Assembly: GCA_029931995.1 (NCBI GenBank)
Contig: JAOZQX010000003.1
Location: 1-14,914 of the forward strand
Source of the DNA: Bacteroidales bacterium
Lineage (GTDB): Bacteria > Bacteroidota > Bacteroidia > Bacteroidales > GCA-2711565
Direction: 5' to 3'
Length of the DNA: 14,914 bases
The position numbers and the translations under genes were made by a program. This document shows, one piece after another, positions 5,987 through 14,725 of the stretch. The notes under the pieces were generated by a model. The model did no database searches. It was not told the DNA's origin and saw only the letters and a list, made by a program, of their open reading frames with translations. Positions within the stretch are counted from its first letter, which is position 1, and each line of letters begins with the position of its first letter.

Positions 5987-5994
5987 CAAATTTA
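5987..5994 (-). promoter_or_regulatory. Putative -7 promoter element for the LuxE-like gene
   Basis: The minus strand reads TAAATTTG, an exact TAnnTTTG match, seven bases before the ATG at 5979. A TTTA at 6016-6013 is 18 bases further upstream, a weak -33 candidate. Transcription would start next to the initiation codon. Confidence 0.4.
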
Positions 5995-6012
5995 ATTAAT
6001 TGTATCGTATTA

Positions 6013-6020
6013 TAAATTTG
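6013..6020 (+). promoter_or_regulatory. Putative -7 promoter element for mrdA-rodA
   Basis: TAAATTTG is an exact match to TAnnTTTG, about 78 bases upstream of the mrdA GTG. It is divergent from the LuxE-like promoter box only 18 bases away, so the two promoters would overlap. The resulting leader contains an imperfect A/T hairpin (about 6050-6082). Confidence 0.35.
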
Positions 6021-6098
6021 TATTTTTATGCAACGCAAAAGGGGAATGAAAGAATAATTAAAAAATCTTTTTCTTAATTCTTAAAAACAAAAGTTTTC

Positions 6099-7925
6099 GT
6101 GCACTCAAAACAAAGCAGATTTAGTTCAAGAAAATATATAGTTTTGGCGATTTTCATCGTCATCGGAATAATTTATTTGATCCGTTTATTTTTGCTTCAG
6201 GTCATTAGCAATGACTACAAACTATCGGCACAAAACAACGTATTGCGTTATATAACACAATATCCGGGGCGCGGTTTGGTGTATGACCGAAACGGTGATT
6301 TATTAATTTACAACGAAGCTTCTTATGATTTGCTTGTAACTCCTCGCCAGGTTGGAGTTATTGATACTAATCTTTTGTGCAGGCTTTTAAAAATTAGCAC
6401 TAATGAATTTAAAGACCGTCTTAGTCAGGCCAAACAATACTCCAATCATAAACCCAGCATTTTCCTACAACAAATATCGAAAGAAGATTATGGTTTTTTA
6501 GAGGAACAACTCTATAAATTTCCCGGGTTTTTCGTTCAGGCTCGTACATTACGCAAATATCCAAAAACTATAGCGGCTCATCTTTTAGGTTATGTTGGCG
6601 AAGTAAATCGAAGTGAACTTAGAAGTGATGAATACTATAAGATGGGCGATTATATTGGGAAAAGTGGTATTGAGTATTTCTACGAAAAAGATTTAAGAGG
6701 AAAAAAAGGCTTGGAGATAAAAATGGTAGATGTTTTTAATCGAGAGAAGGGAAGTTTTCAGGATGGACGATATGATACTACAGCTGTTTCGGGCGAAGAT
6801 TTGCACCTTTCTATTGATTCGAGATTACAAGCCTATGGCGAATTATTAATGCAGGGTAAAAAGGGGAGCATTGTTGCTATCGAACCTAAATCTGGTGAGA
6901 TTCTATCCATCATTTCCAGCCCAACATACGACCCAAATTTATTAATTGGCCGTGTTAGAAACAAGAACTTCCTGAAACTTAGTAACGACACCTTGGAGCC
7001 ACTTTTTAACCGCGCCATCATGGCTCAATATCCACCCGGGTCAACATTTAAGCCCGTTAATGCAGTAATTGGATTAAATGAGGGAGTATTACACACTTAT
7101 ACAAAATACAGTTGTCAGGGTACAATTTCTGCTCCTATTGTTTGTAGCCACAATCATAGCTCTCCTTTAGATATGGAACATGCTATTGAACAGTCTTGTA
7201 ATCCTTATTTTTGGAAAGTTTATCGATCGATTATTGAACAAACTAAATTTAAAAATATTCAAGAAGGATATAAGCATTGGCGTACCAATGTAATGAAATT
7301 TGGAATTGGGGAACGACTGCCAAGTGACTTAATGGGACAAAGAAAGGGAAACCTCCCTAAGCATTCTTATTTTGACAAATACTATGGAAAAAGAGGATGG
7401 AAAGCTATTACCACCCGTTCTTTGTCGGTTGGACAAGGAGAGATAGAATTAACCCCTCTGCAATTGGCAAATGTAGCTGCCATTTTTGCAAATCGCGGAT
7501 ATTATTTTCCACCACATATTGTTACAGCCTTTGGAAAAGAAAAAATCAAAAATTTAAAATACATCAATCGTATTGAAACTGGATTTCCGGTAAATTACAT
7601 TGAAAATGTTATTAGAGGTATGGAACTGGTTTACGAAGGAGAGCACGGCTCTGCAAGGTATTACAGAACTAAGGCTATAAAAATTTGCGGGAAAACCGGA
7701 TCGTCTCAAAATCCATTTGGAGAAACACACTCAGTTTTTATTGCATTTGCTCCCGCAGATGATCCCCAAATTGCAATTTCGGTATTGGTTGAAAATAAAG
7801 GATCGGGCTCTGTTTGGGCAGCCCCCATTGCAACTTTAATGATAAAAAAATATTTACAAGGAGATTTTGAATCGCCTTGGTACGAAAACACAATATTAAA
7901 AAAAGAAACAAAAATTCAACCTTGA
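6099..7925 (+). CDS. mrdA: Penicillin-binding protein 2 (peptidoglycan D,D-transpeptidase)
   Basis: Cross-links peptidoglycan during side-wall elongation, acting in the periplasm with RodA. Of 608 residues, about 14-34 form the single membrane anchor. The pedestal (dimerisation) domain follows, with PGRGLVYDRNGDLL (56-69), ARTLRKYP and HLLGYVGEV (161-169). The transpeptidase domain holds all three catalytic motifs: STFK with Ser315 and Lys318, SCN at 366-368 and KTGS at 532-535. A stop codon in the same frame at 6075-6077 leaves GTG at 6099 as the only reasonable start; no Shine-Dalgarno sequence is apparent. The stop overlaps the rodA start. In most Bacteroidota the pair follows mreB, mreC and mreD; here the upstream neighbour is a divergent LuxE-like gene, so mreBCD must lie elsewhere. 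Confidence 0.97.
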   Translation: MHSKQSRFSSRKYIVLAIFIVIGIIYLIRLFLLQVISNDYKLSAQNNVLRYITQYPGRGLVYDRNGDLLIYNEASYDLLVTPRQVGVIDTNLLCRLLKISTNEFKDRLSQAKQYSNHKPSIFLQQISKEDYGFLEEQLYKFPGFFVQARTLRKYPKTIAAHLLGYVGEVNRSELRSDEYYKMGDYIGKSGIEYFYEKDLRGKKGLEIKMVDVFNREKGSFQDGRYDTTAVSGEDLHLSIDSRLQAYGELLMQGKKGSIVAIEPKSGEILSIISSPTYDPNLLIGRVRNKNFLKLSNDTLEPLFNRAIMAQYPPGSTFKPVNAVIGLNEGVLHTYTKYSCQGTISAPIVCSHNHSSPLDMEHAIEQSCNPYFWKVYRSIIEQTKFKNIQEGYKHWRTNVMKFGIGERLPSDLMGQRKGNLPKHSYFDKYYGKRGWKAITTRSLSVGQGEIELTPLQLANVAAIFANRGYYFPPHIVTAFGKEKIKNLKYINRIETGFPVNYIENVIRGMELVYEGEHGSARYYRTKAIKICGKTGSSQNPFGETHSVFIAFAPADDPQIAISVLVENKGSGSVWAAPIATLMIKKYLQGDFESPWYENTILKKETKIQP

Positions 7926-9181
7926 GAGAACGAATATCCATATTTAATAATATTGACTGGTTCATGGTTTTCCTTTACCTAATCATGATTGTTTTCGGGT
8001 GGGTCAACATTTATGCTGCCGAGTACGATGAGTCTTATACAAGTATTTTAGATGTAAACCGACGTTATGGTAAACAATTCATTTGGATTATTGCTTCTAT
8101 TCTATTAGCATTAATTGTATTAATTATCGACAGTAAATTTTTCTTCTCTTTTTCCTTCTTCTTTTACACCTTTAGCATTATATCATTATTAGCAGTACTA
8201 GCTATAGGAACAACAATTTCCGGGTCGAAATCATGGTTTCAAATCGGCAGTCTTGGAATTCAACCTGCCGAGTTTGCAAAGTTTGCCGCCGCCCTTGCTT
8301 TGGCCAAATATTTGTCGAACATAAACATTTCTCTTTCAAAATCTAAACACCTTTTTAAAGCTATAATTATTATTGCCCTGCCTGCTTTATTAATTCTCAT
8401 GCAACACGATACAGGATCGGCATTGGTTTACAGTGCATTTTTGCTTGTTTTATTTAGAGAAGGATTGTCGGGGAAAGTATTGCTATTTGGTATTAGCGCT
8501 GCCATTTTATTTATTTTGACACTGCTGCTAAACAAATTTATTGTAAGCGGAAGTCTATTAGCTTTACTTGTTTTTATTCTTCTTTTTATTAAATCCTCAA
8601 AACGAAATATTATTTCATTACTTATTATTTTTATTATTGGAGCAGGTTTTATTTTTAGTGTTGATTACGCATTTGAAAACGTTTTAAAGCCCCACCAAAA
8701 AAAGAGAATAAATGTTTTAATTGGTAAAGAATCAGACCCTAGGGGTGCTGGTTACAACGTTAATCAATCAAAAATAGCTATTGGTAGCGGGGGTTTTTCG
8801 GGAAAAGGATTTTTAAACGGAACCCAAACAAAATTTAATTTTGTACCTGAACAGAGTACTGATTTCATTTACTGTACCGTTGGAGAAGAATGGGGCTTTC
8901 TTGGAAGTACTTTCGTTATTTTATTGTTTTTATTACTCCTATTCAGGCTTATTAAATTAGCTGAACGACAGCGATCTGCTTTCAGTCGCATATATGGTTA
9001 CTCAGTTGCTTCAATATTATTTTTTCACTTTGCCATTAATATCGGAATGACTATTGGCATCGCCCCCGTAATCGGTATTCCTTTACCATTTTTTAGTTAT
9101 GGAGGGTCTGCTTTATGGGCCTTTACTATTTTACTATTTATTTTCATCAGGCAAGATGCCAGTCGATTGGAGGTACTATAA
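7922..9181 (+). CDS. rodA: Rod shape-determining protein RodA (SEDS glycosyltransferase)
   Basis: A multipass inner-membrane enzyme that polymerises lipid II into glycan strands, paired with PBP2. It has 419 residues from the TTG at 7922, which overlaps the mrdA stop as TTGA, an arrangement that suggests translational coupling. This start gives the usual short N-terminus before NIDWFMVFLYLIMIVFGW; in-frame TTG 7877 and ATG 7964 are alternatives. About ten membrane segments are visible. SEDS signatures are GSKSWFQIGSLGIQPAEFAK, MQHDTGSALVY, VNQSKIAIGSGGFSGKGFLN and VPEQSTDFIY with the catalytic Asp (residue 314 from this start), then GIPLPFFSYGGSALWAF near the C-terminus. It converges on the PpiD-like gene. 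Confidence 0.96.
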   Translation: MRERISIFNNIDWFMVFLYLIMIVFGWVNIYAAEYDESYTSILDVNRRYGKQFIWIIASILLALIVLIIDSKFFFSFSFFFYTFSIISLLAVLAIGTTISGSKSWFQIGSLGIQPAEFAKFAAALALAKYLSNINISLSKSKHLFKAIIIIALPALLILMQHDTGSALVYSAFLLVLFREGLSGKVLLFGISAAILFILTLLLNKFIVSGSLLALLVFILLFIKSSKRNIISLLIIFIIGAGFIFSVDYAFENVLKPHQKKRINVLIGKESDPRGAGYNVNQSKIAIGSGGFSGKGFLNGTQTKFNFVPEQSTDFIYCTVGEEWGFLGSTFVILLFLLLLFRLIKLAERQRSAFSRIYGYSVASILFFHFAINIGMTIGIAPVIGIPLPFFSYGGSALWAFTILLFIFIRQDASRLEVL

Positions 9182-9211
9182 AAAAAGCAACCCTAAAATA
9201 GAGTCGCTTTC
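9181..9211 (-). terminator. Rho-independent terminator of the PpiD-like gene
   Basis: On the minus strand AAAGCGAC (9211-9204) and GTTGCTTT (9192-9185) pair over 8 positions with one G-U pair and an 11-base loop, followed by a U-run to 9181. On the plus strand the corresponding pair is an A-C mismatch and the tail is interrupted, so it serves the minus-strand cluster rather than rodA. Confidence 0.8.
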
Positions 9212-9235
9212 TTAATTAATTTCAATCAAATATTT

Positions 9236-11341
9236 TTAATAGAAAAAGTGTCTGTTATCTTCAACTTCGGCAGCATTTATAAGGGCATTAATCACTGCAT
9301 TCTGATAAATTTTATTCGTAAATGAGGATGACATTTGGGTTTTAAACCTATCTAAATCAGCTGTTATCTCAGGATTTTTCATTTCAGCAAATTTTACAAT
9401 ATACACCCCTCTATCTCCTACAACAGTTACCATTTCATCTTTTTGCATACCAAATATTTCGCCAATAACTTTTGGTTCAAGGCCACGAGAACCCAACACA
9501 GCTAAATCAAAATTAACATCTGCATTCTCACTCATGACATCCCATTTTTGTGCAATTTGGTCAAATTCATTCACACCTTCCAGCTCGTTTAAGATATAAT
9601 TAATTTTTTTCTCTTCCCGAACTTTTACCTCTATTTGATCTTTAACTTTTTCAAAAGCACGCGCTCCTTCTTCCTCAATATCAGTTAAAATTGCAATTAT
9701 ATATTTGCCATTAAAATCAAATATCGGGGAAATACTTTCAAACTCTGAATTACCATTAAAGGCCCAACGAACAATCTGACGCGGATACTCTAAATCATAA
9801 ATATTACTTGTCATTCTTGTCATTTCAGAATAAGATCTTTTGTTTAAGCCCAATTCCGAAACAGTTTTAGTAAACGAATTATAATCTGTATTTTCGGCAG
9901 CAAATTTACTTGCCATAGTCCAATAGTCCTGATATGTCTGACCGCTGGCTTCAATAGCCCTATCAATGATTGCAACTCGATATCTTCTGCTAATATTTTT
10001 TTTGCCATTTACCTCAATAATATGAAATCCAAATTCCGTTTCAACTAAAAGAATTTCACCAACATTGGCAGCTACAACTGCATTATTAAATTTGGGTATC
10101 ATGCTCATATCTCGAAACCAACCTAAGTCTCCGGTATTGTTTTTTACCGATGGATCATTTGAGAATTGAAGAGCTATTTCTGGTAGTTTTGATGGGGTTC
10201 GATTTAAAACCCGCCACAAACTATCAGCTAACTGATTTGCTTCCGCCTTGGTTCTGTTTACAGTTGCACCCTGTACTCCTTGGTAAGAAATCAAAACATG
10301 TGATGCCAACATTGAATCAGGGCGAAATTGCTTATCAATTAATTTTGCCATATAAAACACCTCATTATCTAAATATGGCTCAATAAATGAACCAATGGGT
10401 GCGTTTTCAATTTTTTGGGCAATTTGTATCGGTAAATCAGATTCTTTATAAAAAGTACTATCATAACGATGATCAGAAACTGAATTTACAAATGAAATTG
10501 GATTATCTACCGTTAAAAATTCTTGGTATAATTCATTAACAACTTCAGTAGTTTCGGTACGATCATTTACGGATGGGACTACTTCAAAAACCACATAATC
10601 AATAGCTCTTGTTTCTTTTTCAAGCTGATACTCACCAATATGCTCATTATAATATTCTTTAAGATCGTCTTCGGTAACATTGATTACGTCATCCGAAACA
10701 CTTGAAATATCTTTGGCTAAAAACTCTACACTTGCCGTAACTGTATTATTTTTTGCCATTTGTTCGGCAAGGCTTTCAGGAACATAGTAACCTTTTTTAA
10801 TCAAATTACTGAACTTGGTATTTATCTGGCTTAATTTAACTGCTTGTTCAAACTGAAAATATTGCTGTCTTTCCGCCCTATCTAATCGGCTAAGGTCTCT
10901 GTTCAGAAAATTTAAAACTCTATCAGGATTAAATTCTCCTGTTTGTGGATCAGCAAAGTTTTGACGAACTAAATAATGTATGTTATTTCCATAAAGCATT
11001 TCTGCTAATTCTTCTTTTGAAATAGCCAGTCCAAGGTTTTCATACTCTTCATCCAACAAAATTTCATTCACAAACTGATTCCAGGTTTGCTCTCTCACAT
11101 AAAAAGATTCGGCAGAAGTTAAACTTTGTTTCTGCTGTTGTTGTTTTTGAAATTGCAGATTTTGCTCAACACGAGCACCAAATTCTTTATACGTAATTTT
11201 TTCACCATTAATTTCTCCAACAATATTTGTACTTCTTGATTGTGTTTTAGAAATATCACCCAAAACAAATGCCGCTAATGCCACACCAATAATGATGATT
11301 AATAAACCTGAATGTTTTCTAATTTTTCCTATTACAGCCAT
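9236..11341 (-). CDS. PpiD-like periplasmic folding factor (SurA_N plus parvulin domain)
   Basis: A membrane-anchored periplasmic chaperone/prolyl isomerase, 701 residues. The N-terminus (MAVIGKIRKHSGLLIIIIGVALAAFVLGDIS) gives one inner-membrane helix at about 11-28, followed by a SurA-N/PpiD-like chaperone region starting at IVGEINGEKITYKEF (40-54). The parvulin (PpiC) domain spans about 345-450, with SHVLISYQG, the glutamine-rich linker region omitted, GDLGWF at 404-409, and FGFHIIEV at 437-444. The remaining 250 residues form a second, degenerate helical/parvulin-like region, as in PpiD relatives. It is the last gene of the minus-strand envelope cluster, has its own likely promoter and a terminator after its stop. 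It presumably assists outer-membrane protein folding; clients are unknown. Confidence 0.93.
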   Translation of the reverse strand: MAVIGKIRKHSGLLIIIIGVALAAFVLGDISKTQSRSTNIVGEINGEKITYKEFGARVEQNLQFQKQQQQKQSLTSAESFYVREQTWNQFVNEILLDEEYENLGLAISKEELAEMLYGNNIHYLVRQNFADPQTGEFNPDRVLNFLNRDLSRLDRAERQQYFQFEQAVKLSQINTKFSNLIKKGYYVPESLAEQMAKNNTVTASVEFLAKDISSVSDDVINVTEDDLKEYYNEHIGEYQLEKETRAIDYVVFEVVPSVNDRTETTEVVNELYQEFLTVDNPISFVNSVSDHRYDSTFYKESDLPIQIAQKIENAPIGSFIEPYLDNEVFYMAKLIDKQFRPDSMLASHVLISYQGVQGATVNRTKAEANQLADSLWRVLNRTPSKLPEIALQFSNDPSVKNNTGDLGWFRDMSMIPKFNNAVVAANVGEILLVETEFGFHIIEVNGKKNISRRYRVAIIDRAIEASGQTYQDYWTMASKFAAENTDYNSFTKTVSELGLNKRSYSEMTRMTSNIYDLEYPRQIVRWAFNGNSEFESISPIFDFNGKYIIAILTDIEEEGARAFEKVKDQIEVKVREEKKINYILNELEGVNEFDQIAQKWDVMSENADVNFDLAVLGSRGLEPKVIGEIFGMQKDEMVTVVGDRGVYIVKFAEMKNPEITADLDRFKTQMSSSFTNKIYQNAVINALINAAEVEDNRHFFY

Positions 11342-11367
11342 CTTACAGTCAATTTTAAAATAGTTTG

Positions 11368-11375
11368 CAAATGTA
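11368..11375 (-). promoter_or_regulatory. Putative promoter of the PpiD-like gene
   Basis: The minus strand reads TACATTTG, an exact TAnnTTTG match, 26 bases before the ATG at 11341, with an all-T stretch (11399-11396) at 20 bases upstream as a weak -33. It lies in the 99-base gap after the CorC-type gene, so the foldase can probably be transcribed on its own. Confidence 0.45.
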
Positions 11376-11440
11376 CAAAGGAAAGTTAAGATTTAAAAAT
11401 AAAAAGGGGGCTTATAAGGAATGGGGAGAAATAATTATTG

Positions 11441-12706
11441 CTATTTGTTTATCAGCAGCTTAACCAAGTCAATTTTGTTACCCTCAGCTTGCAAAATTCT
11501 AAACGAGAAATGATCGATATTAATAGCATCTCGTTCGTTCGGAATACTTTCGTGATGATGAATAATAAAACCAGCAAGGGTTTCATACTCTTCTGTTTCA
11601 GGAATTTTCAAATTATATTTTTCGTTCAGATAATCAATTTCCAATCGCCCTGCAAACATAAATGTACTATCGTCAATTTTCTTCTCAACTAATTCTTCAA
11701 CATCGTGTTCATCTTCAATTTCGCCAAAAATTTCTTCAATAATATCTTCCATTGTTATCATGCCCGAAGTGCCTCCAAATTCATCCACAACCACAGCAAT
11801 ACTTTTTTGATCTTTAATCATCATCGACAAAACTTTATTAGCCAACATAGTTTCGGGAACAATAATGATAGATTTTACTATTGCATCAATATTATCCGGT
11901 TTTTTAAACATATCGAATGAATGCGTATATCCAATAATATTATCAATACTACCCCGATATACTAATATTTTCGAATGACCTGTTTGTATAAACAACTTCC
12001 CAAGATCTTCCAATGAATCATTTTCCTCAACAGCAAAAATTTCTGTGCGAGGAATCATGCATTCCCTAAGTTTTACATTTCGAAAGTCGATAGCATTTTG
12101 AAAGATCTGCATATCCTGCTTAATTTCACTTTCTTCATGTTCAGCATTTGTAAATTCTTTCACATATTCACCTAAGTCAATCGGGCTAAAAGAATATTTT
12201 TTAAAATTAAATTTAACCCTGAATAATTTTTGCAATATTATTTCTGAAAATCCGATAATTATATAAACCAAAGGATACAGCACTAAATAAAATAAATAAA
12301 CAGGTAGGCTAAAAATATTTAACACCTTATTCGGACGAATTCGGAAAAGTATTTTGGGGATAAACTCTGCTGTAATTAAGATTAAGCTAGTAGCAATAAT
12401 TGTTTGGCCAAAAAGAACCCATACCTCTCCGGATATAAACTCAGGCAGAACAGCAATTAACCATGGCTCAAGAATGTTTGCCATAGCAATACCATAAATC
12501 ACAAGCGCAATATTATTTCCCAACAAAAGCGTTCCAATAAATTTCGATGGTTTTTGAGATAAGATTGAAAGTAATGATGCAGCAAAAAGTCCGCGACTTT
12601 TATCTACCTCAATTTTCAAACGATTTGAGCTGACAAAAGCAATTTCAATCCCGGAAAAAAAAGCTGATAACAATAAAGTAATAAATACGATAGTCCAATT
12701 ATTCAT
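11441..12706 (-). CDS. CNNM/CBS/CorC_HlyC domain membrane protein (hemolysin-family, CorC-like)
   Basis: An inner-membrane protein of the CNNM family, 421 residues, whose better-studied relatives take part in magnesium or other cation transport; the older name 'hemolysin' is historical. Residues about 1-160 form the CNNM (DUF21) domain with four membrane or re-entrant segments, including AFFSGIEIAFVSSNRLK at 15-31 and TAEFIPKI at 112-119. Two CBS motifs follow, marked by MIPRTEIFAV (217-226) and VVVDEFGGTSGMITMEDIIEEIFGEI-type sequence from 305. The C-terminal CorC_HlyC domain covers about 345-421. It lies 37 bases after lptC on the same strand. It could be confused with the gliding protein GldE, a relative, but the neighbours here are not gliding genes. 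Confidence 0.92.
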   Translation of the reverse strand: MNNWTIVFITLLLSAFFSGIEIAFVSSNRLKIEVDKSRGLFAASLLSILSQKPSKFIGTLLLGNNIALVIYGIAMANILEPWLIAVLPEFISGEVWVLFGQTIIATSLILITAEFIPKILFRIRPNKVLNIFSLPVYLFYLVLYPLVYIIIGFSEIILQKLFRVKFNFKKYSFSPIDLGEYVKEFTNAEHEESEIKQDMQIFQNAIDFRNVKLRECMIPRTEIFAVEENDSLEDLGKLFIQTGHSKILVYRGSIDNIIGYTHSFDMFKKPDNIDAIVKSIIIVPETMLANKVLSMMIKDQKSIAVVVDEFGGTSGMITMEDIIEEIFGEIEDEHDVEELVEKKIDDSTFMFAGRLEIDYLNEKYNLKIPETEEYETLAGFIIHHHESIPNERDAINIDHFSFRILQAEGNKIDLVKLLINK

Positions 12707-12743
12707 TATCGGAAACTTTTATCATATAAATATAATGCTAATT

Positions 12744-13325
12744 TTATAATCCCTCATCTTGAACACCCACTTCACCTTTAGGATTCATAACTTCATATCG
12801 GTCAAATTTCTCATCTGATCGCAGACCTGTACCATAAAGTATATCAGAAGGGGTGGTAATTTTAACATCAACATCGGAAAAAATTATGTGCTTTCGCTGA
12901 TCCCAAGAAAGTTTTTCGGTGTTTAATTGTTCGTTTTTCTGTAAGTTTCTTACAACAACATCTTTTTGAGCCACCAGTAACTTCCTCCTCTCAAAACTCT
13001 TTCCATGACCCGCAGTTAGTGTTGATTCTTCATTCATATCACGATCGTAAAAAATGACAAATAATCCTTCGGGAAATAAGATATAGGGATCTTCGCCACC
13101 AAAATGCTGCACAACTTTACTAATTAATTTAGCTTTTACAAAACCTGAATCGCTTCTGTACATAATAACATCTTTCACAATAAGCTCAGGAATGGTATCA
13201 TTTGCAGCTAATGCTTCTATTGTTTTTATGTCGTTTCGGCAAGAAAAAAAAAGCATTGTTATGACGAAAATCATAACAATGCTTTTTATCCATTCTATTC
13301 GATTTATGCTTATCCTCTTTAACAT
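12744..13325 (-). CDS. lptC: LPS export ABC transporter periplasmic protein LptC
   Basis: Member of the Lpt bridge that carries lipopolysaccharide from the inner-membrane LptB2FG transporter to LptA. The 193-residue length fits. After a basic N-terminus (MLKRISINRIEWIK) a hydrophobic stretch SIVMIFVITMLFF is followed by SC, so C29 could be lipidated, as in many Bacteroidota LptC proteins. The OstA/LptC-type beta strands are seen from KDVIMYRSDSGFVKAKLI (51-68) through ILFPEGLFVIFYD, SFERRKLLVAQKDVVVRN and KHIIFSDVDVKITTPSDILYGTGL. It follows the TPR gene by 9 bases and precedes the CorC-like gene by 37. An extraordinary hairpin with a U9 tract lies inside codons 13-28 (listed separately), which may control read-through into this gene and those behind it. 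Confidence 0.9.
   Translation of the reverse strand: MLKRISINRIEWIKSIVMIFVITMLFFSCRNDIKTIEALAANDTIPELIVKDVIMYRSDSGFVKAKLISKVVQHFGGEDPYILFPEGLFVIFYDRDMNEESTLTAGHGKSFERRKLLVAQKDVVVRNLQKNEQLNTEKLSWDQRKHIIFSDVDVKITTPSDILYGTGLRSDEKFDRYEVMNPKGEVGVQDEGL
13244..13287 (-). terminator. Terminator-like hairpin inside the lptC signal-peptide codons
   Basis: On the minus strand 13287-13271 and 13264-13248 are perfect reverse complements, 17 bp, with a 6-base loop. The non-A/T core of each arm is GCATTGTTATGA and TCATAACAATGC. The 3' arm runs directly into nine U (13252-13244). This is the form of an intrinsic terminator, placed about 38 bases after the lptC AUG, within the codons for KSIVMIFVITMLFFS. Since the upstream gene ends only 9 bases before lptC, it could act as its terminator or as a translation-sensitive attenuator. 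The structure is certain from the sequence; activity is inferred. Confidence 0.6.
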
Positions 13326-13334
13326 AAATTATTT

Positions 13335-14699
13335 TTATTGAGGAGCAGCACGAACAGTTGTTGTTTCATTAATCCAGCAATCGACCTTATAGGTGTCTCC
13401 TTCTTTTAAATTATAAAAGAAGATGGTTTCCATAGATGGATAGTGTTTTCTATAGTCTCTTATTCTTTGATTTGCAGTATTAGTCACTGAAGAATCAACA
13501 CGTTTAGCTTGGCTATATTTGTCAACAGCAGCCCAAAATGCCACTTTAGATGTCAAATCATTATTGCCACAATTTTTAGCACTTGCAGCATACATATCTC
13601 CTATCAAAATGTATGCTTGTCCGTTATTTGGATTGTGCTCTAATGACTTTCTTGCATTAGAACGAGCAACTGAATATTTTTTAATTTGATAATTACAAAT
13701 CGCCATGTAATAATAAACATCGGCTAGTTTTTCTGCATCAGTCATTGCAGTAGCTTCTGTTAAATATATTAAAGCCTGTGTATAATTAGTCTCTTTTAAA
13801 AACATTCTAGAAATCAAATAAGCCGATTCTGGTGAAGATTCAAGTTTGTATAGTTGGATTGTCGCATCCATAAATAATTGATCTTCTTCACACCCTTTTT
13901 TATCAAGAATTGAAGTAATCTTTTTTAATAATTCTAAATCATCTGGATTTTGGGCAAACTTTTTAGAGTAAATAGCAACCAAATCTTCACAAGTGGCAAA
14001 AGGTTCAAACTCGGCTTCAATATTACCTTTAACATTTAACCATGTTTCCAATTTTTTTTGCTTCCCTTGATATTTAGTAAGATTATAGTCGATAATATTA
14101 CTAACCTCATCATATGTTTCAATAACTAAAGAGGGATCAGCTGCTCCTTCTTTAACCATTTTAGCGGCTAATCTAAAGTAGTAAATAACAATAGGTCCTT
14201 GCGATGCATTTTTGGTTATGCCAATCGATTCCTTAAATAAATTATATGCCCCTTCAAAATCTGCAGTTCTATACTGATAATAATCAACTGCTTTTCTTCC
14301 AAGGTTTGAACCTTTTTTATTATAATACTCAATACGTTGATCATAAATCATCATTAGGGTGTCAATATATTTTTCTTTTCTCTCACTATCACTCTCATTT
14401 CTAATGAAATGACTCATCATCTTTACACCATCTACATAAGTATTCTGTGTTCCTCGAGGACAATTATTAAAAACCCACCTCCAAGGCTTTATCGCATCAT
14501 AAATCGTTTCGTTTTTGTATTTACTGCTTTTTCACTGACGATAAAATTCGCGATATAGAGAAATATTTGTAATACATGTTATACTGTCCTTTCCAAATTT
14601 TGGACCTTTATTGCTTTGCCCAATAACTTCTGTATTCGGTTCAATAAAAATGAATCCGATTAGGAAGAAAGTAAAACTAAAAACGATTCTTGTTTTCAT
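13335..14699 (-). pseudogene. Secreted tetratricopeptide-repeat protein, interrupted by in-frame TGA
   Basis: The full gene would encode 454 residues from the ATG at 14699: a signal peptide (MKTRIVFSFTFFLIGFIFI and cleavage near GQS) and an extracytoplasmic helical-repeat protein. TPR units are clearest at about residues 291-323 and 326-359, with more degenerate ones before. Codon 56 (14534-14532) is TGA. The frame continues without change on both sides, REFYRQ-stop-KSSKYKNE, then DAIKPWRWVFNNCPRGTQ, a block I recognise as conserved in Bacteroidota relatives, which probably have Trp at the stop. The open part downstream, 13335-14420, starts at an internal Met and lacks the signal peptide, so it would not be exported. 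It sits 26 bases after the outer-membrane protein gene and 9 before lptC. Function is unknown; an envelope role is inferred from context. Confidence 0.75.
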
Positions 14700-14725
14700 A
14701 ATATTTGAATTTATGTATTTGATTC

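Noticed and set aside
6028..6057. Nine-codon frame MQRKRGMKE in the mrdA leader
   Set aside because: Too short to separate from chance, with no regulatory amino-acid run or terminator behind it.
6050..6082. Imperfect A/T hairpin upstream of mrdA
   Set aside because: Built almost wholly of A-U pairs with bulges, no U-tract; expected often in DNA this AT-rich.
9182..9235. Terminator for rodA on the plus strand
   Set aside because: The hairpin at 9181-9211 has an A-C mismatch and a broken T-run in that direction; it is better assigned to the minus strand.
11438..11920. Open frames on the plus strand opposite the CorC-like gene
   Set aside because: They lie entirely within the strongly supported minus-strand gene and give low-complexity F/I/N-rich products without recognisable domains.
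14532..14534. TGA read as tryptophan genome-wide
   Set aside because: Trp is encoded by TGG in mrdA, rodA, pheS and others, and mrdA ends at a TGA that overlaps the rodA start, as expected for a true stop.
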